NCBI RefSeq assembly: GCF_907164915.1
Contig: NC_061870.1
Coordinates: 6,719,714 to 6,783,713 of the forward strand
DNA: 64,000 nucleotides
DNA from: Impatiens glandulifera
Taxonomy: Eukaryota; Streptophyta; Magnoliopsida; Ericales; Balsaminaceae
Direction: 5' to 3'
Below, one piece after another: positions 32,536 through 44,552 of the stretch. The notes beneath the pieces were generated by a model. The model did not search any database, was not told the origin of the DNA, and saw nothing but the letters and a program-made list of their open reading frames with translations. Made by a program: the position numbers and the translations under genes. Numbering within the stretch: position 1 is the first letter of the stretch; each line of letters starts with the position of its first letter.

Positions 32536-35500
32536 ATGACTGCTAAGAAGATTACCTCTCCCTCTCACAACATCTTGTAGGTAAACTTTGATTTGGTCTA
32601 CACCTTTGAACAATAAGATATCATGGAGATGTTCAAATAACTAGAGGTATATGGCCTCAGAAAATTTTTCAGAGGACCATTTATTCTATATGAAGAAGAA
32701 TTCTAAGAGTTCTTCAAGACAGGGAAAGTGGTTGGAGAGGCAACGGTGAACGGCGCAAATATTTCCATCTCTAAATCCATTTTCGTCGAGTTCTTTGAAC
32801 TGCCATCTGAGGGTCAATCTTTGACATTGCGTTTCCGCCAAGGTTATCGTTGACATGCAGATCGCTTTCTCAAACACCGATAGTCCGATCAACATCAATG
32901 GGAAGAAGAAAGCGTTACAGCCCTATTTCTGCCTTTTAAACGACGTTGTCGTGAAGACGCTTCATGAAAGGGTAGGGTCCTTCGATCTTTACACCCAAAA
33001 CATGTTTGAATACATGGTGGCTATAACCAAAGGGATGCCAACCAACTGGACGTTTACTCTGTTTTCAACACTCTACTAGATGGTCTCTCCAAAAATAAAG
33101 CAGAGTGCGGGTTTTTTAGTCCAACTCGGCTGGCTCTTGGAGCATCTGGGTGTGCCTATAGGTAGGGGTGTAGTTTTCAACCCCTACCGTATATATACTA
33201 ACATCTCAGTAAGGAGCACCTTAGGAAGGATGAAACTCTACAAGGAGTTGAATCTTAATTCCTCTAGTTAATAGACGAGTGGTCAATCGATCACTTAGTC
33301 CAAGCGACCAACGACTTCAAGCCGCATGACGAGTGTTAAGAGGGCTAAATCTTTAGTCATGGAGTCCAATGTGAGCTCCAATAGCTAAAAGAAGGCGTCT
33401 ATCAAGGACTCGAGATAAGTTGACTCCATTAGTGAAAAGTCAAGACAGAGAGTACCCTATCGCTGCCATCCCTATATTCTCTCTATCGTCATCAGCCAAC
33501 CCAATGAAGAAGCGGGATAGGTCGTCTGCTCATGTTGCTGATAAGACAAAGGCGTCTAAAGCCGTCAATACGTCATCTAAGGTAACGTCTTCTGCTCATA
33601 AGGCTGTAGTGCCCAATATTGAAGTTCTAGTGTTGGAACAAGTTGAAAGACCAATTGTTGAGCCAGTTGGTCAAAATAATGATTTTATTAAGAGGGAAAA
33701 CACATCTACTTTCCTTGATGAACTGGTAGCTACAGATGTTTTTGGTAATGTTAACGTCACTACCGAAACAGAGTAGGTAGAAGCTCCTATGTCTACTGCT
33801 GCTATATCTGAATAAGCACCCATTCAGACGGATGATGGGATGCATGTTGCTGAGACTTTTATAGAAAAGACTGTTCATAAAGAAATTGGAATTTTATCTG
33901 AACTTCAAGAATGTTCTTTTCAAAAGGCCCTCTCTCCTTTCGAAATTCTAAGAGCATCTAGAGGGGTTCTAGGCATATCTTTTAGAGAACTAACAACTTT
34001 TCTCAAACCCACCGCGATTCCTACAAAAGGGAAAGGTGTTGCTGAAGACATTCTGGAAAACATTTCGTAAGCCAACCTTATCTACAACCTCATCATGGAG
34101 GATGTTTAGGTAAAAGTTTCTGTGAAGATCGAAGCCTTCGACACTTGGAAGAATCACATACTGAATTCATAATATGATGAAATCATATCCAACAACGAGA
34201 TTGAAATTGAATGGAAGAAACTAGTAAAAATGGAGAAGCGTGTTCTCAAATGGGCAAAAAAGAACAAGTGTCCATGAGGCGCTTTAAAGAAAAGAACTCG
34301 TCGTGGCAAATGCAATAGGACGTGCCCTTTTTCCTTTACTTGAGGCAAGAAAATCAAATTTCAACTCCCTTGACAGGGATGCCAACTTAGAGGAAAAGGC
34401 TCTTAAACGACTTGACCTACTCATGAATGCCTATTGCTCTACCGTCCTCTAATATGTTCACAATACAGGATCCTATAGAACTGAAATCTTCCACTCTGAA
34501 TCATCTGGAGAAGAGTTAAATTGTGAAGATGAGGAGGAACCAGTCACTCATATTAATTACATTCCTTCTCCGCAATGCGTGCATCGTCCCCTTTCTAAAG
34601 CTGAGCAGACACCGCCTCAGTCTAAAACTTTTCAAGATCCTCCAATTCTCGAAGAAGAGGAAGTTGCTACCCATGATGCTGAGCTGGCACCTCTCTATCA
34701 GAAAGAGATGCCTGAACAAAGTAAGTATCCATCCATTCAGGAGGAACCCTCAAAGACTATATAATAGGCACCGAGCTCACAAGTTGAGGGGGAACCTTTG
34801 AAGCCATCTGATCAAGAGAAGACTCCATCCGCTGAGGGGGAACATCCTTAGAGAGCTTCAAAGTATGAAAAAGCTAAGTCCTCTTCATCTTCATAAGAAA
34901 TATTGCCCTCTCCTCTAGTCTCTCATCACCTATCTCCTATGAGGATAACCGGTTCTCTTCATGAATTTTTCTGTGAAGATCCTCCTCAAACTAGGGACAT
35001 CTCAAGCTTTACCAATTAGTTGGATGATGTGATCTAAGACAACAGAAATGACTTTGGGACTATGAAGGATGCTCCTCCAGAACCCACCCAAGATAAAGAA
35101 CCAGAGAAATCCATTTAGGTATCCTCCTCTAGACTACAAAATCTTGAGAAGGGGTCCACAACAAATAAAGAATTTGTTTCTTTCATTGCTTCCACTCAAA
35201 AGGAAACAGACAAAATTCTTAAGAGAAACACATATGAAGTCAATCTTATCCATACTCAGTACAAAAAGCTGGAGAAGAATTTGCATAAACAACACACTAA
35301 TTATCATGCTGAATCAAAGAACTTCAATCTAGAGCTTCATCAAGAGACAATATCCATGATTGAATATGTTCGGTCCAAAGTTGTGGAGGTTGCCAATTCG
35401 CTGAGAAGTGCAAAATCCGAACGTCTAGAGCAAGCAGATGTTGTTGAAAGGCGTTCCCAGACTGACAAAGATGCTGAAGCTGCAGCTGCAAAAGAAAGAG

Positions 35501-35724
35501 CCATCATTGTTACCAACCCTAATAATGTTAAAAAGGGGGAAGTAAGCAATAGAGGTAGTTGAGGTAGTTGTCAGTCTGATAGAGGTGGCCATGGTTGTGG
35601 AGGAGACAGAGGTGGTGGTAATGGTGGTAATTATGGTCGATAATTGCCTCGGCTACAAAACCTTTTAACCGGGGAAGATATTCTTCAAGGTCCTAATCCA
35701 AGAGTTAAAAAGGAAGGATCTTAA
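32536..35724 (+). pseudogene. Additional ORF, decayed long copy
   Basis: Starts at ATG 32536 (MTAKKITSPSHNIL). The N-terminal domain is recognisable across stops: VNFDLVYTFEQ, IMEMFK, EVYGLRKFFRGPFILYEEE and FFELPSEGQSL. After a frameshift come FSNTDSPININGKKKALQPY, LLNDVVVKTLHERVGSFDLY and MFEYMVAITKGMPTNWTF. Then a Ser/Lys-rich linker, ILRASRGVLGISFRELTTFL, a coiled-coil-like stretch (HQETISMIEYVRSKVVEVAN) and a Gly/Arg tail (DRGGHGCGGDRGGG) ending PRLQNLLTGEDIL and RVKKEGS. Most stops are TAG/TAA where Gln, Trp or similar is expected from the 47042 copy. At least three frameshifts. Non-functional. Confidence 0.75.
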
Positions 35725-35845
35725 ATCTACTATCTTGTTTTCTATACTCTGAACAATGTTTGATACTTTGGTTAAATTACTGCATTCGTATTTGCTTTAA
35801 TTTGTGTTCTCAACTTAATTGATGTTGCTGAGTTTTAACATCATC

Positions 35846-35859
35846 AAAAAGGGGGAAAT
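35846..35859 (+). other. Polypurine tract
   Basis: AAAAAGGGGGAAAT directly before the 3' LTR. Confidence 0.88.
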
Positions 35860-37538
35860 TGTTGAGAAATTTAAAAATAAATAAAGAAAGAAAGATAATT
35901 AAGAAGGAAAAAGTTTGGTTAACTTTAAAAGAATATAAAAGATGTATATGGCTTGGAACATAATTTTAATGATGTTAATATGATCAAGCTAAGTTGTATA
36001 TTTGTTTTGTGCAGGTACAAATCTAAAAGACTTTGTTACTTCAAACGCGGTCTAATGCATGTAGTCTTAGATGTCTTACGTAGTTAGACGAGGACGTCTA
36101 ATTCCTTTAGACATGGTCTAAAGGGATGCGTAGTTAGACAAGGACGTCTAACTCCTTTAGACGTTGTCTAAAGAAATAAGTAGTTAGATGAGGATGTCTA
36201 ACTCCTTTTTACGCAGTCTAAAGGGATGCGTAGTTAGACGAAGACGTCTAACTCCTTTAGATGCGATCTAAATGGAAACATAGTTAGACAATGACGTCTA
36301 ACTCCTTTAAACATGGTCTAAAAGGAAGCATAGTTAGATAAGGATGTTTAACTCCTTTAGACGCGGTCTAAAGGAATGCGTAGTAAGACGAGGACGTCTA
36401 ACTCCTTTAGACGCGGTCTAAAGGGATGCGTAGTTAGACGAGGTCGTATAACTCGTTTAGACGCGGTCTAAAGGAATGCGTAGTTATAAAATGACGTCTA
36501 ACTCCTTTAGATGTGTTCTAAAGGGAACCGTAGTTAGATGAGGACGTCTAACTCCTTTAGATGTTGTCTAAAGGGAAGCGTAATTAGAGGAGGATATCTA
36601 ACTCCTTTAGACACAGTCTAAAGAGATGCGTAGTTAGATGAGGTTGTCTAATACCTTTAGACGCGGTCTAAAAGAATGAGTAGTTAGACGAGGATGTCTA
36701 ACTTCCCTAGATGCGGTCTAAAGAAGAATGTTTGATGCCTTGTCTTAGGAGCTGTCTGGAGGAAGCATCCGTTTAACCACAATCACTTAGTTATCTGCTC
36801 CACTTCTTTCATCAGTCTGACAAGTTAGTTAATCCATCAAATGAATGATTTCCACATACGCAAATATCTATCATTCACCCTTCTAGTATAGGACAAGATC
36901 AGAGGATATCCGGAGCACTACCTGTTTGGTACGGCCACGATCCAAATTCTCAAAGTTTGTTGTACTCTCGTACTATAGGATGTAGTCCAACGGGTACATG
37001 CCATGTGTTGGTGTACTTCAACTATATATAGAAGTTCAAGGACAACGATCGAACTGCTTCACACACTCAATTCAAGAAAGTCTGAAATACTCTATTTAAC
37101 ATACACGCTAAATCTCTTACTGTCTAGTTGTGATAACATTGTAATTGCATACTGTATATTCTATGAGAAACTTCAGTTTTGTAAGTTGAACACAGGTTGT
37201 TCTGCTCAATAGAGAGTTAGCTAGATTAGTGAGCTATATTTGATTCAAAGTATTTAGTTGATATCCTTCGGGTTGTGGAAGAAGGGGTGACGTAGGAGTT
37301 TCATTTTCGAACATCCATAAAACTCCTTGTGTTATTTACTTTTTGTCATTTGCATTCAGTTGTCTAAAGCTTCAAATTCAACGAACAGTTCCGCACTTGA
37401 ATCTGTTTCAAGATTTTGGAGGATTTGCGAAGAATAGAAACATATACTAATCCCTTACATGATTATTATCGAAGAGTTTATCTTAAGCTATTCACAATAA
37501 TCAAACCCTAATCTCTATTGGTAACACCGATCCCATCA
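35860..37538 (+). repeat. 3' LTR (1679 bp)
   Basis: Begins TGTTGAGAAATTT and ends GATCCCATCA. Minisatellite at 36060-36725, TATA box ACTATATATAG near 37022, conserved box at 37281-37322. Confidence 0.9.
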
Positions 37539-37543
37539 TAAAT

Positions 37544-37732
37544 AGTAAGGGTATTCTTGATTTTTCACAAACTTTCCCTTCGCGTTACGCGACGTGGGTT
37601 ATTTGGTCAAAAAATATTAAGTGGTCACCGGCATAATTTAATTTATGCTCTAGTCACCAGCGTAATTTAATTTATGCACTGATCACCAGCGCATTTAAGG
37701 CCTTCTTTAGGGTCATTTCTTCAAATTTCCCC
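37544..37732 (-). repeat. MULE right terminal inverted repeat, outer part
   Basis: Inverse of 25834-25950, including CCCTTCGCGTTACGCGAC and GGCCTTCTTTAGGGTCATTT. A local duplication of CACCAGCG...AATTTAATTTATGC (37625-37690) is also present. Confidence 0.8.
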
Positions 37733-37739
37733 TTTAATA

Positions 37740-38452
37740 AGACCTCCATCTTGGTTGTGTTATTCCATATTTCATAGTAAACCATGTATTTCTTGTGGTT
37801 GATTAGACCATCTATAACTGAGAGCATCCATTCGATGGGCTTGACCTTGTCATGTTTGAACTATTTTAAGAGAGAAGTGGTAAAGTAGGATACAGTTCTA
37901 TCTTTTCAACATAGTATGACGACTAGTTGCTTGTTTATGGCGTAAATCATCTTGTCGATCTTGTACCTAGGCATTAAATCCCTAGCCCTCGTTAACTATT
38001 ACTCACGGTTTGACTAGTTCGAGATGTTTCTTCTAAAAGTTTTAGATAAATAGTGTAGCAGTAGAAACCGATGCAAAATATCTAATATTTTCAAGGAACC
38101 ACATGAATAAGACCATGGGTGATCCTTGTCGAGATATCGTGCTTTAAAATGGCTTATTGAGACCCATACGTATTTATGCCCAAACTAGTCTAAAAATGTT
38201 GCGGTGTCTTCTTCACATGGCTTGGGAGACTTCAAATTCTCTTCAGGAAGGATATTCATTACAAGGTACTAGTAGAAAGTGGGCGATGATAACTATCATT
38301 GTCACTAAGTAGATATTTTGAGAGTTTAGAATGATGCCATCGACAAGCACGACGTCATGCCATTTACCAAAGTCAATGAGATCACCTTTGAGTATTGTGT
38401 CAGCATTAATTTTAGTGTAGTCGAGTTCTTCTTGCATGACCTTACTTAACAA
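37740..38452 (-). pseudogene. Decayed unknown reading frame
   Basis: One minus-strand frame is largely open from 38452 to about 37740 with scattered stops. Segments include KVMQEELDYTKINADTIL, DFGKWHDVVLVDGIILNS, DKDHPWSYSCGSLKILDILH and RARDLMPRYKIDKMIYAINK, near-continuous in frame over about 235 codons, which is unlikely by chance in such AT-rich DNA. I do not recognise the family. It lies just outside the MULE end, so it is not MULE cargo as delimited here. Confidence 0.3.
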
Positions 38453-39719
38453 TACTAATTACGTAAAATGATTCAAAGTTAACATATTGTTTGGTCTAAG
38501 CATCATAATCGCTCGAAATTTCTCAATTGTTGGGCCTATCTGTTTGTCGCCCAAGAGAAATGTTCATGTCATAGGACACCACCACTTATGCATTTCGATC
38601 ATGAAATCGACGTGCGCTCATGTATCCCGAAGTTGAAGGATGTCGTTCAATCCATACATGCTATAAAAGAGGCTTCCTTCATTGAACTTCCTCGATCACT
38701 TGCTCATCATTCTATCACAATGAATCGATATGGTAATCTGTGTAATGAAGACGTGAAGATAAGAATTGATTAGGTTAAACATTTTCTTTTTATATTTTTG
38801 TTTATATATATGTATATATATTTATTTTTATTTTAGTTTTATTCATTTATATTTGTATGTCTTTGAATGGAATGAATGTACTCATGAGAGCCTATTTATA
38901 ACTATATACATACGTGTATTTACATATATAGTTGTAATATAACGAACCAAAAGGCTTCCAACCTGGCTTTGTTTCTCTAACACGACAACTCAACATGTCT
39001 AGTAGAAATGGCATAATGATTTTCACTTCTATGGCTTCCATAGTAAGAGAGAGTTGTCCTAATAAAAGGGATGATCCGAAGACCATCGATGTATGGAGGT
39101 TTGTCAATTGGAATGCCCTCATTGCCGCTAAACATAATCTCCTCCCCTATTACTAAGGGAGCTCACTAGATGGAATAAAGAGTTAACTTAGATTTTTCCT
39201 AAGTTCATAAACTAACAAAACATCACTCATAACACATAGAATGCTTCAAAGGGCGTGTACAAATCATCATTTCATTGACAGATCTTAGAACGTAATCAAT
39301 ACATCTATAGGCTTTGTGTAACAATATATACCTTATATTATCTTAACATTAAATCATACACATTAAGGAAAAATATTTTTGTTGAAGAACTTTAAAGTGT
39401 AAAATATATTTCTAAATATTGACCAAAATTGTATTACAAGATAAGCATCAAATATTCTTCAATAGAGTCGCCATAAAATGTTCATGATAAAAATTACTCA
39501 GTTTTTGGGGCCTTCTCATCTAAATCATACCAATATTCTTCTTTGACTCTTTCATTATTACTAGTAAGCCCTTAAGGGATGTTTTTTTCATGTGTTGGTT
39601 AGAAACATCATTTTCATGCCTTTTATATTTTTGTTGTTGTATTTTAAGCAATTGATCAAAGAATAAAAAAATAAAGCACAAAAATAAACCAAACAAACAA
39701 AAAAAATACTAACAAACAA
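38453..39719. other. AT-rich intergenic DNA
   Basis: Short TA-rich microsatellite near 38800-38835. A 61-codon plus-strand open stretch at 38588-38773 is unrecognised and unsupported. A GAGTCGCC motif near 39466 also occurs at 53773, a feature I associate with gypsy leaders. Confidence 0.5.
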
Positions 39720-41100
39720 CTCTAAAACGAAATCAGACCAGTTTGAACTGGGTATAGGTCAAAGACTAGACCGTGGCTGGATTTTTCGGTCGTGGATGTG
39801 GGCTCTCGGTCGTTCGACTTAAAAACATGGTCATGTGCATTAGTGACCCATTTTTCTCAGTCACATGTGTACTACCTTGATTTCTTGTTCGGGCACATAT
39901 TGATTTGATTTCTCGGTCGGCAGACTGGATTTCACGATCAGCCGCATGGTTCTCATCCGGTTGACTAAAAATCTAGTCAACGACCGAGTTTTCTTGGTCA
40001 AAAGCACTCTTGCTAATTTTCTCGATCGGTAGGTTTAAAAATTCAGTCATAAAGTTAACTAATGGCTAGCTTTCTTGGTCGAATTCCTTAGCCATGAACA
40101 CCTACTACATAATAACACACACTACACGAAAATTCACAAAATTCAAAATCTAACTGGATACGAATGTTAAGTTATCGTTTTTATCAACAAATCAACAATT
40201 ATAACATCAATTAATCATAAAAATAAAAATAAAATTCCTAAATTCCTTGAATAAATTTTCTTACTCAAACCAAGTGGTGTTATTATAGGCTGCAATTATT
40301 CTATTCCATTAATTTACAACATTAGCCACCTTTTAATAATTTTCCTTTTAAATAACAAATTTAAGAACATAATTCCATAAATTTAATTTTCAAGGTCATT
40401 TGAGCGTTTTTGATTTTATATGAATTTGGCTTTGGGAATCAATTAATACAATAATATTCTAATATATTTTAATTCACAATATTACAAGTTCTATTTGACA
40501 ATCAAAACATCATACATACGTTGAAATCAAAGAAAGATCTAATTGCATTTTAATTGGAACTGAAATTGTAAAACAAAAGTAAAAGAGATAGGATTCCTTA
40601 TATAGGTTATGGATATTCTCATCAAGTTACCACCAGATTTCTAAAAAATAATTTATTAAAGGTACCAAGGAGACAAGATCGACAATTTTGCTTTGTAAAA
40701 TCGAAATCTAGATTGGGGAAGTCTATGTAGTTGTTCTCTTATGGTAGGTAGGGTATGGTATTTATAAGGTGCTATAAAAAAATTAGGTAATAAACTCTAT
40801 CCAAACTCCCGAAATTGTGTTTTTGCTCTATTTTGACCAAGAATCAGGTATGCCTTAATGGTGAATTTGTGATGTGGTTATGTCAAAAAATGATTGGAGA
40901 ATTCAAATTCTACTCTTCAATACCTTTCCAAAACACTTCACTAATTCAAAATCGGAGTTAAAACGAGGGAGAAAAACACATTTAAAATCTTCACACGCAG
41001 TTTTAACCTAGTATCCTAGGAATTGAAGAACAGCCAAGAAAAACCATAATCCATTTCTCGGACGGGAGCTCAATCAGGCTCTCGGTCGAGCCTTCAAACT
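39720..41100. repeat. Region with dispersed TCTCGGTCG-type motifs
   Basis: Variants of TTTCTCGGTCG and its shortened forms recur at irregular spacing between 39790 and 40090 and again near 41055-41090. The rest is AT-rich. No coding sequence is seen. Possibly a degenerate LTR or satellite remnant. Confidence 0.4.
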
Positions 41101-42869
41101 CATTTTTTTATTTATTTCTACCCTTATCCAAAAATAAGTAAAAAAAAGTAGATATATTAACAATAAACAAGTTCATTAAAAAAATTTCGGAAACCGATCA
41201 ATCCGATAATATATCTAAAACTAATTATTTATTTAATAGACAAAATATATTAGTAATAGAATAAATTATTTTAATATAATATATTATCACTTTATTATTT
41301 ATTTAAAACATGAAATTACTTAATTTTGGAGTCTAATTGACACGACAATGGTTCTAAAAGCAATTATGTATTTAATAATCCATATAATAAGTCTGTATAT
41401 AGATTTCATAGAATTATGAGCTTTTAATTAAAATAAAATGATGACTAAAATAAAAAAAAATCAAAAACCTTTATTTTGGAAATTAAAGAACATAGAATCA
41501 ATACCTCAAATGTTTTCTTTACATAAAGAGATTCAATGCATTTTTCGTTCAAGATTAGTAGTTGTCATCTATCAAATACATGTAAATACAATAGGTCCTA
41601 TGAAAGGGCTTACAACTTCAACATGAGGCCAAGAACATTTTCACTAGAGGATGACACCACTTACATGAACAACAAGATTGGTAGAAGAAAAATCTTCACG
41701 TGCAACAACCTTTCCAGAACAGAAGTGCAATAATGAAAATGAGTTATTGTTCTCTAAGTGCAAATCATCGTTCTAACTTTTTTTTCCAAACTTTTAGCTT
41801 TGGTCAAAAGTTAATCCTAGTTAGGTCACAGTCTTTCTTTTCAAACTTTTAAGTTAAGTAAAATTTAATCTTATCCGGGTCAAAGTCATTCTTTCTAAAC
41901 TTGTAACTTAGATCAAAAGCTGACATTAGCCATGTCACATCAATTTTTTCCAACCTTTTATCATAGGTCAAAAGCTAACTCTAACAATAGCGAACGTCAA
42001 AACTCTATATAAATGAGAGTTTTTAGTTTCGTTTTAAGTTGACATGCTCAAAATTTACTTCACTTGTTAAGCGGATACATTGAAAATTTGAAATGCATAT
42101 CCTATTGACACAATTCCAAAAAAGCGGGATTATCTTAGGTATACAGGTGAATCCAAAACCCCAACATTTATATTAGGGGAATTATAAACAATTAAAAACT
42201 TTTGCACATTTTTTTAAGTCGTTAAGGATCAAGTATGTTCAACAAGATTGATAGCAATCAAACATTTTCATGTTTGGTCATAATCACGTATTGGTTAACA
42301 CAATGAAAAGAATAAAAACCTTGTAATTGCTCTAGTGAAAAGCGGGGAATGAAAGGAACACAAAGCGTGAAACTTGGACTTAGAAAATGAGTAAGGATAA
42401 GGAAAATTCCATCTATTTCTTTGATTGTCTCAAAACGAGTAACTCTTGAGATTCGAGTAGAATACCATCTTATTGTACACTCTCTCGAAAATCTTACAAA
42501 GCATCAACGAATTTAGAGAGGAAGCTCGTGAAAAATTGAAATACCTAAACTCGGAACCATGCTGCCAACTAAGACATTTTATCTTTGATGGAGGTTATGC
42601 ATGAGAACTCAAGTCCTCGAAAAAGAAGAAGAAAAAATATGTGAACTTGCATCAAACAAGACTGATGGATTGAGATATTAATATCACCACCACTTGTTGT
42701 TCACCCTAGACACTTGCTCGGATTTATAAATGCAAGAATAAAAGTGTATCGATTCTATCGGATATACCATTTAAACACCCCATTTTTACAACTCAAAATT
42801 AAAAAATATGCCCGATCTAGTATGATTGTCACACTTAATTATTGGACTAGGAGAATAAAAATGAGAAAC
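41101..42869. other. AT-rich intergenic DNA
   Basis: No gene. Around 41760-42000 a phrase like AACTTTTA...TAGGTCAAAAGCTAA recurs about four times at 60-70 bp intervals, a degenerate direct repeat. GAAAC at 42865-42869 is the target duplication of the next element. Confidence 0.5.
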
Positions 42870-44509
42870 TGTTGGGTCAAATTAGTTTGACCAAGTATCA
42901 AAATAGTTTGACTATTGGAATTTTGATGATGAATGTATATATCAAACTCTATCTATGCATCTAATTGCTTTTGGTGCAGGTGTATCAAAAACAGGTTATA
43001 TTAGAATTGGTCTTAATGAGGTTCATTAGACCGATTTGACATTAGATGCACGGAGTTAGACGTGCAGTCTAACTAGCGGAGTTAGACGTGCAGTCTAACT
43101 AGTTGAGTTAGACGTGCAGTCTAACTAGTTGAGTTAGACGTGCAGTCTAACTAGTTGAGTTAGACGTGCAGTCTAACACATGAAGTTAGACGTGTAGTCT
43201 AACTAGCGAAGTTAGACATGCAGTCTAACTAGTTGAGTTAGACGTGCAGTCTAACTAGCGGAGTTAGACGTGCAGTCTAACTAGTTGAGTTAGACGTGCA
43301 GTCTAATACACGGAGTTAGACGTACAGTCTAACTAGATGAGTTAGACGTGCAGTCTAACACATGGAGTTAGACGTGCAGTCTAACTAGTTGAATTAGACG
43401 TGAGGGCTAATGGAATGAGAAAGTTAGACGTGCAGTCTAACTAGTGAAAGTTAGACGTGTAGTATAACTCCTTCAGATTAGTCTGAAGTGAAATGTAATT
43501 AGACGTAAGGTCTAATGGAAAGAGAAAGTTAGACGTGCTGTCTAACTAGTGAAAGTTAGACGTGCAGTCTAACTCCTTCAGATTAGTCTGAAGTGAACTG
43601 TAATTAGACGTGAAGTCTAATCCTCTTAGACCAGGTGGTCTAATGGATCTTGTTATTAGACGAGGTCGTCTAAGTGAAATACGTCTAATTCCATGCTTAA
43701 GCAGTTGCTTAAAGCTAGCACCTGCCTACCCACGTTCTCTAGCTGTACGCTACTCATGCTCCACTTTCCTGTGAAGATCAGTACGATAGCCAGCTGTAAC
43801 CAATTGATTAATGCCACGTAAGCAAATATTCTTCCCACTACTTGTTTTTGCAGGAATATCCTTGAAGAATATTCAGCGCACTACCAGTTGGGTACAACCA
43901 CGATCCTTATGCTCAGAGTCTGCTGTGTACTATGGAGGCCTTCCAATGGAAGCTTTCCACGTGTCATTATGAAGATTCGACCGTTGGTACCTGTTCTTAT
44001 TTAATGATCCTCAAGGACAACGGAAGAATTATCGATCTATCGATACTCAGATTATTCCATCTTAACTGTCAGCTGCTTTCTTGCTTTTACTGTGTGTTAA
44101 TCAAGGGAGTTAGAATCAAAATATTATATTAGCTGAGTGATATTCTTCATATTATAAGTTGATCAGAGTTTGTTCTATTCAACAGTGAGCTAGTCGTGCG
44201 ATTGTATTTAATTTGTTGAAATATTAGTGAATCCTTCTGGTGGTTGGAATAAGGGGTGACGTAGGAGAGTTAACTCCGAACATCCATAAACAAATTGATG
44301 TGTTGTTCCTTTCTGTCATCTTTTCATTCTTGGTTCGTAGCTTTAAACTCAAGCAAACATTTATGCACTTGAATCGTTCAAGAGTTTGCAAGAGTTTGTG
44401 CAGAATAGAAAGTGATTTAGGTCCTTAACATGATTTCTATCAAAACGTTTTTCCGAAGTCGTTATCAATCGCCAGACCCCCATCTCTATTGATTACGTCG
44501 ATCCTATCA
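42870..44509 (+). repeat. 5' LTR (1640 bp)
   Basis: Begins TGTTGGGTCAAATTAG and ends GATCCTATCA. Contains the 26-bp minisatellite and the conserved box at 44250-44291 (AAGGGGTGACGTAGGAG...CTCCGAACATCCATAAAC). Confidence 0.9.
43048..43640 (+). repeat. LTR minisatellite of 26-bp hairpin units
   Basis: Repeats of GAGTTAGACGTGCAGTCTAA plus CTAGTT. Each unit holds a perfect 8-bp stem, AGTTAGAC/GTCTAACT, around the loop GTGCA. About 15 regular units are followed by longer diverged ones with CTTCAGATTAGTCTGAAG, another perfect inverted repeat. Confidence 0.93.
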
Positions 44510-44511
44510 AT

Positions 44512-44523
44512 TGGTATCAGAGC
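44512..44523 (+). other. Primer-binding site (initiator tRNA-Met)
   Basis: TGGTATCAGAGC, two bases inside the LTR. Confidence 0.92.
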
Positions 44524-44552
44524 CAGGTTTCTGTTCTCAAGCTTTTCCAAGA

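Larger units (their letters stand above)
28866..37538 (+). mobile_element. Pol-less Sirevirus-like Copia element
   Basis: An 8,673-bp element with perfect duplication TAAAT (28861-28865 and 37539-37543). Order: 5' LTR (1714 bp), primer site, decayed gag, deletion of almost all of pol, spacer, decayed additional ORF of about 3.2 kb, PPT, 3' LTR (1679 bp). LTRs have diverged visibly more than those of 13272-23940, so it is older. It shares the LTR box, the GCACTACC...GGTACG...CCACGATCC block and the additional ORF with the element at 42870-52494. Lacking protease, integrase and RT, it would have needed helper Pol. Confidence 0.9.
25834..37732 (-). mobile_element. Mutator-like transposon (MULE), interrupted by a Copia element
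   Basis: Ends GGGAAAATTTG (25834) and inverted GGGGAAATTTG (37732). The terminal inverted repeats extend inward for roughly 200-230 bp through GTCGCGTAACGCGAAAGGG (left) and its inverse near 37580. Removing the Copia insertion 28866-37543 joins the right repeat and leaves an element of about 3.2 kb. A mudrA-type transposase N-terminal fragment is on the minus strand. Flanks share only TTTAGT/TTTAAT, so a clean 9-bp duplication is not evident. Subterminal arrays of TCTCGCGAAGGG occur in mirrored orientation. It is internally deleted and non-autonomous. Confidence 0.8.

Noticed and set aside
25825..37741. 9-bp target duplication of the MULE
   Set aside because: Flanks share only TTTAGT/TTTAAT; not enough to claim a duplication.
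38588..38773. Small plus-strand gene
   Set aside because: 61 codons, no homology recognised, no promoter or splice context.
41438..41733. Two overlapping short ORFs
   Set aside because: Short, AT-driven, in different frames, without motifs.
43048..43640. CRISPR-like array of regularly spaced palindromic repeats
   Set aside because: Units are contiguous minisatellite copies without unique spacers, are duplicated in both LTRs of a plant retrotransposon, and no cas genes exist.
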